8,971 nt of DNA from contig JAISRA010000114.1 of the NCBI GenBank assembly GCA_031273885.1, positions 1 to 8,971 on the forward strand, read 5' to 3'. The notes below the pieces were generated by a model that was given only the letters and a program-made list of their open reading frames with translations, was not told the origin of the DNA and did no database searches. The position numbers and the translations under genes are program-made. Numbering within the stretch: position 1 is the stretch's first letter; the number at the start of each line of letters is the position of its first letter. Origin of the DNA: Endomicrobium sp. (GTDB lineage Bacteria > Elusimicrobiota > Endomicrobiia > Endomicrobiales > Endomicrobiaceae). Below, in pieces: positions 7,080-8,971 of the stretch.

Positions 7080-7143
7080 CGCTAGTTGTATATTTAGTTC
7101 TTTTCAGTTATATAAAAAAACTTAGGTAATTATTATGAATATT

Positions 7144-7171
7144 TTGATTTTTAATTAATATTTGATAGAAT
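7144..7171 (+). promoter_or_regulatory. Candidate promoter giving a leaderless DUF116 mRNA
   Basis: TTGATT (7144-7149), a 16-bp spacer and TAGAAT (7166-7171, five of six consensus bases). Six bases separate the -10 from the ATG at 7178, so transcription would start at or next to the A of the start codon. No Shine-Dalgarno sequence precedes that ATG, which fits a leaderless message. The -35 is weak and AT-rich DNA yields chance matches. Confidence 0.4.
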
Positions 7172-7177
7172 ATTGTT

Positions 7178-7654
7178 ATGAGATGGTGTGGCTTGCATCA
7201 AAAAAATAAAGAGCAAATCTATAAGGTTTTTACATATAGGCAAAATAAACTCCAAGCAAAAAAATTCGCCTCTACTCCATTTAACAAACGCATTGTTTTT
7301 GCTCCTCATTGCATGAGAAACATTGCAAGTTGTATTGCTATTGAAAAAGAGAGTTATTATATTTGTACAAGATGTGGCGGCTGTAAAATATGCAAAATAA
7401 GTGAACTTGCACAAAAATCAAATTATAGAGCTCTATATATTGTAAAAGGCGGCAGAACGATCAGCAAGATTATAAAAGAGCAAAAACCTGAGGCTATAAT
7501 TGGTATCGCCTGTTTTTTTGAGGGCAGTCAGGTATTCAAAGTGCTCAAAGAAAAAAATATAGCAATACAATTTGTACCACTTACAAAAGACGGATGTTCA
7601 GCTACAGACACAGATTTAACAGAAGTAGCAAAAGTGTTAATTTGCACTAAATGA
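7178..7654 (+). CDS. DUF116-family cysteine-rich protein
   Basis: A 158-residue soluble protein of unknown function, which I assign to the DUF116 family by its motif order. These are APHCMRN (42-48), C52, a cysteine cluster C63-x-x-C66-x-x-C69-x-x-C72 with the CGGC core, VKGGRT (89-94), IIGIACFFEG (107-116) and a C-terminal PLTKDGCSATDT (134-145). The regular cysteine spacing suggests binding of a metal or iron-sulphur cluster; that is inference. It has no signal peptide or membrane span. In several other bacteria DUF116 genes sit near translation and tRNA-modification genes such as fmt or rsmB, from memory; here it stands between the rpmH operon and an RNA helicase. The ATG at 7178 has no Shine-Dalgarno sequence, so a leaderless start is possible. 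No later start would keep the full N-terminus. Confidence 0.75.
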   Translation: MRWCGLHQKNKEQIYKVFTYRQNKLQAKKFASTPFNKRIVFAPHCMRNIASCIAIEKESYYICTRCGGCKICKISELAQKSNYRALYIVKGGRTISKIIKEQKPEAIIGIACFFEGSQVFKVLKEKNIAIQFVPLTKDGCSATDTDLTEVAKVLICTK

Positions 7655-7707
7655 ACCAATAAACTTCAAACCAGTCCCTAAATGACACGTATGGGTATCA
7701 TTAATAC

Positions 7708-7716
7708 TGTTATAAA
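7708..7716 (+). promoter_or_regulatory. Possible extended -10 element upstream of the helicase gene
   Basis: TGT followed by TATAAA (7711-7716) fits an extended -10 (TGnTATAAT) with five of six bases. No good -35 lies at the expected distance. It falls in the 134-bp gap between the DUF116 and helicase genes, would give a leader of about 65 bases, and lies just right of an imperfect inverted repeat (AATGA at 7681, TCATT at 7698). Co-transcription with the DUF116 gene is the alternative. Confidence 0.3.
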
Positions 7717-7780
7717 GTACTAAATTAAATTTGTTCGTACTAATGCATATTATTAAAACAACGAATAAAAAAGGAAATAT

Positions 7781-7784
7781 GGAG
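7781..7784 (+). promoter_or_regulatory. Ribosome-binding site of the DEAD-box helicase gene
   Basis: GGAG four bases before the ATG at 7789, with a further AAGGA at 7771-7775. It decides against the out-of-frame ATG at 7779. Confidence 0.6.
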
Positions 7785-7788
7785 AACA

Positions 7789-8971
7789 ATGTCAACATTA
7801 AAATTCAGTGAATTAAATTTATCGAACGAAATAATTAAAGCCATTGCAGATTTGGGATTTGAAGAAGCTACGTCTATTCAAAGTCTTGCAATACCTAAAA
7901 TGATGGCCGGTATAGATATTATCGGTCAGGCCCAAACAGGTACCGGAAAAACAGCAGCTTTTGGTATCCCGATTTTAGAAAAAATCGACATAAAAAACAA
8001 AAATGTACAGGCAATAATCTTATGTCCTACCAGAGAACTTGCAATACAGGTGGCCGAAGAATTAAAACTTTTCTCGAAATATAAAAGAGGCATTAACATA
8101 GTGCCCGTTTACGGTGGACAGCCCATTCAAAGACAAATCGCAGCCCTTTTAAAAGGAGCCCAAATAATTATAGGAACACCCGGAAGAGTTATAGACCATT
8201 TAGAGCGAAAAACATTAAAACTTGACACTACCTCAACTGTAGTATTGGACGAAGCAGATGAAATGCTTGATATGGGTTTTAGAGATGACATAGAACTAAT
8301 CCTAAAGGGCATGTCCAAAGAAAAACAAACAGTTTTCTTTTCAGCAACTATGCCTAAAGAATTTTTGTTTCTAACAAAAAAGTATCAACATAATCCTGAA
8401 ACTATAAGAGTTGTAAGCGAAAAATTAACAGTCCCTTTGATTGAACAGTACTATTTTGACCTGAGAGAACACCAGAAACTTGAAGCTCTTACAAGATGTC
8501 TTGACATGTATGATCCTAAACTGTCAATTGTTTTTTGCAATACTAAAAAAAGAGTTGATGAAGTTGCTTCTTCTCTTCAGGCAAGAGGATATGCCGCGGA
8601 CGCTCTTCACGGAGATATGAATCAGACACAAAGAGATAGAGTAATGGTAAAATTTAGAACAGGCTCAATAGAGCTTCTTATAGCTACAGATGTCGCTGCA
8701 AGAGGCATAGATGTTGACAATATAGACATGGTTTTTAATTATGATGTTCCAAAGGACGACGAATATTATGTGCACAGAATAGGAAGAACCGGAAGAGCCG
8801 GTAAACCCGGCAAAGCATACAGTTTTGTCTCTGGGAAAGATATTTATAAACTGAGAGATATTCAAAGATACACTAGAGTAAATATAAAAAGAATACAAGT
8901 TCCATCACTTGCCGACGTCGAAAATACAAAAGCAACAATAATTCTCAGTAAAGTAAAAGAAGTTTCTAAAG
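7789..8971 (+). CDS. deaD: DEAD-box ATP-dependent RNA helicase, DeaD/CshA type (3' end beyond window)
   Basis: Unwinds or remodels RNA with ATP; relatives act in ribosome assembly, mRNA decay and cold adaptation. The 394 codons present contain both RecA-like domains. Visible motifs are the Q motif ending at Q31, motif I AQTGTGKT (48-55), PTRELA, GTPGRVIDHL, the DEAD box (154-157), SAT (185-187), FCNTKKR, HGDMNQTQRDR, ATDVAARGIDV and HRIGRTGR (329-336). GDMNQ and the residues after motif VI (GRAGKPGKAYSFV) favour the DeaD/CsdA/CshA group over RhlE or SrmB. Any C-terminal RNA-binding extension, which would settle the subtype, lies beyond the window. I chose the ATG at 7789, with GGAG four bases upstream; the ATG at 7779 is in another frame. 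The protein has no gap in the visible part. Confidence 0.93.
   Translation, partial: MSTLKFSELNLSNEIIKAIADLGFEEATSIQSLAIPKMMAGIDIIGQAQTGTGKTAAFGIPILEKIDIKNKNVQAIILCPTRELAIQVAEELKLFSKYKRGINIVPVYGGQPIQRQIAALLKGAQIIIGTPGRVIDHLERKTLKLDTTSTVVLDEADEMLDMGFRDDIELILKGMSKEKQTVFFSATMPKEFLFLTKKYQHNPETIRVVSEKLTVPLIEQYYFDLREHQKLEALTRCLDMYDPKLSIVFCNTKKRVDEVASSLQARGYAADALHGDMNQTQRDRVMVKFRTGSIELLIATDVAARGIDVDNIDMVFNYDVPKDDEYYVHRIGRTGRAGKPGKAYSFVSGKDIYKLRDIQRYTRVNIKRIQVPSLADVENTKATIILSKVKEVSK

Larger units (their letters stand above)
6846..7177. other. Divergent intergenic region between rpmH and the DUF116 gene
   Basis: This 332-bp AT-rich spacer separates the leftward rpmH operon from the rightward DUF116 gene. 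It holds the rpmH promoter and ribosome-binding site, a small minus-strand frame with strong ribosome-binding sites (6974-7057), two inverted repeats and a candidate plus-strand promoter at the right end. Many bacteria place dnaA or oriC beside rpmH, but I find no dnaA sequence and no good match to the TTATCCACA DnaA box. I saw no tRNA-like or other recognisable RNA here. Confidence 0.7.

Noticed and set aside
7151..7414. An 87-codon minus-strand reading frame overlapping the DUF116 gene
   Set aside because: The DUF116 motifs on the plus strand explain the sequence; the minus frame has no family match or ribosome-binding site that I recognise.
8127..8898. Two minus-strand frames (8127-8318 and 8665-8898)
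   Set aside because: Both are antisense to conserved helicase motifs of the DEAD-box gene and look like by-products of its codon use.

Overview
The window is AT-rich bacterial chromosome with densely packed housekeeping genes. I see no mobile element, CRISPR array, tRNA or rRNA. The YidC homologue carries the large periplasmic domain typical of bacteria with an outer membrane, and the replicative polymerase is DnaE-type. With the strong A/T bias, the AGA-rich arginine codons and the spacer content, this suggests a Gram-negative-type bacterium with a small AT-rich genome, possibly a host-associated lineage such as Elusimicrobiota/Endomicrobium. That placement is inference from style and gene content, not a database match.

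Layout. Minus strand, right to left: rpmH (6711-6845), rnpA (6277-6669), yidD (6013-6273), yidC (4454-6013), jag (3654-4352), then dnaE (1-3426, C-terminal end cut by the window edge). The first five form the conserved cluster for ribosomal protein L34, the RNase P protein, membrane-protein insertion and an RNA-binding partner. A near-consensus sigma-70-type promoter lies just upstream of rpmH (6889-6917). dnaE follows jag after a 227-bp leader, and a second promoter candidate overlaps the end of jag (3643-3671).

Plus strand, rightward: a cysteine-rich DUF116-family protein (7178-7654), possibly read from a leaderless transcript, then a DeaD/CshA-type DEAD-box RNA helicase (7789 to the window end, C-terminus cut off).

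The divergent spacer between rpmH and the DUF116 gene (6846-7177) is where many bacteria keep dnaA or the replication origin. Here it has no dnaA and no convincing DnaA boxes. It does hold a 27-codon minus-strand reading frame with two strong ribosome-binding sites. Its start resembles the N-terminus of a P-loop NTPase (ParA/Soj- or Der-like) that has lost its Walker A residues, so it may be a gene remnant. I found no clearly new multi-gene system. The items most worth a second look are this small frame, the Arg-to-Gln change in the YidC groove, the possible leaderless start of the DUF116 gene, and the repeated motif in the dnaE leader.
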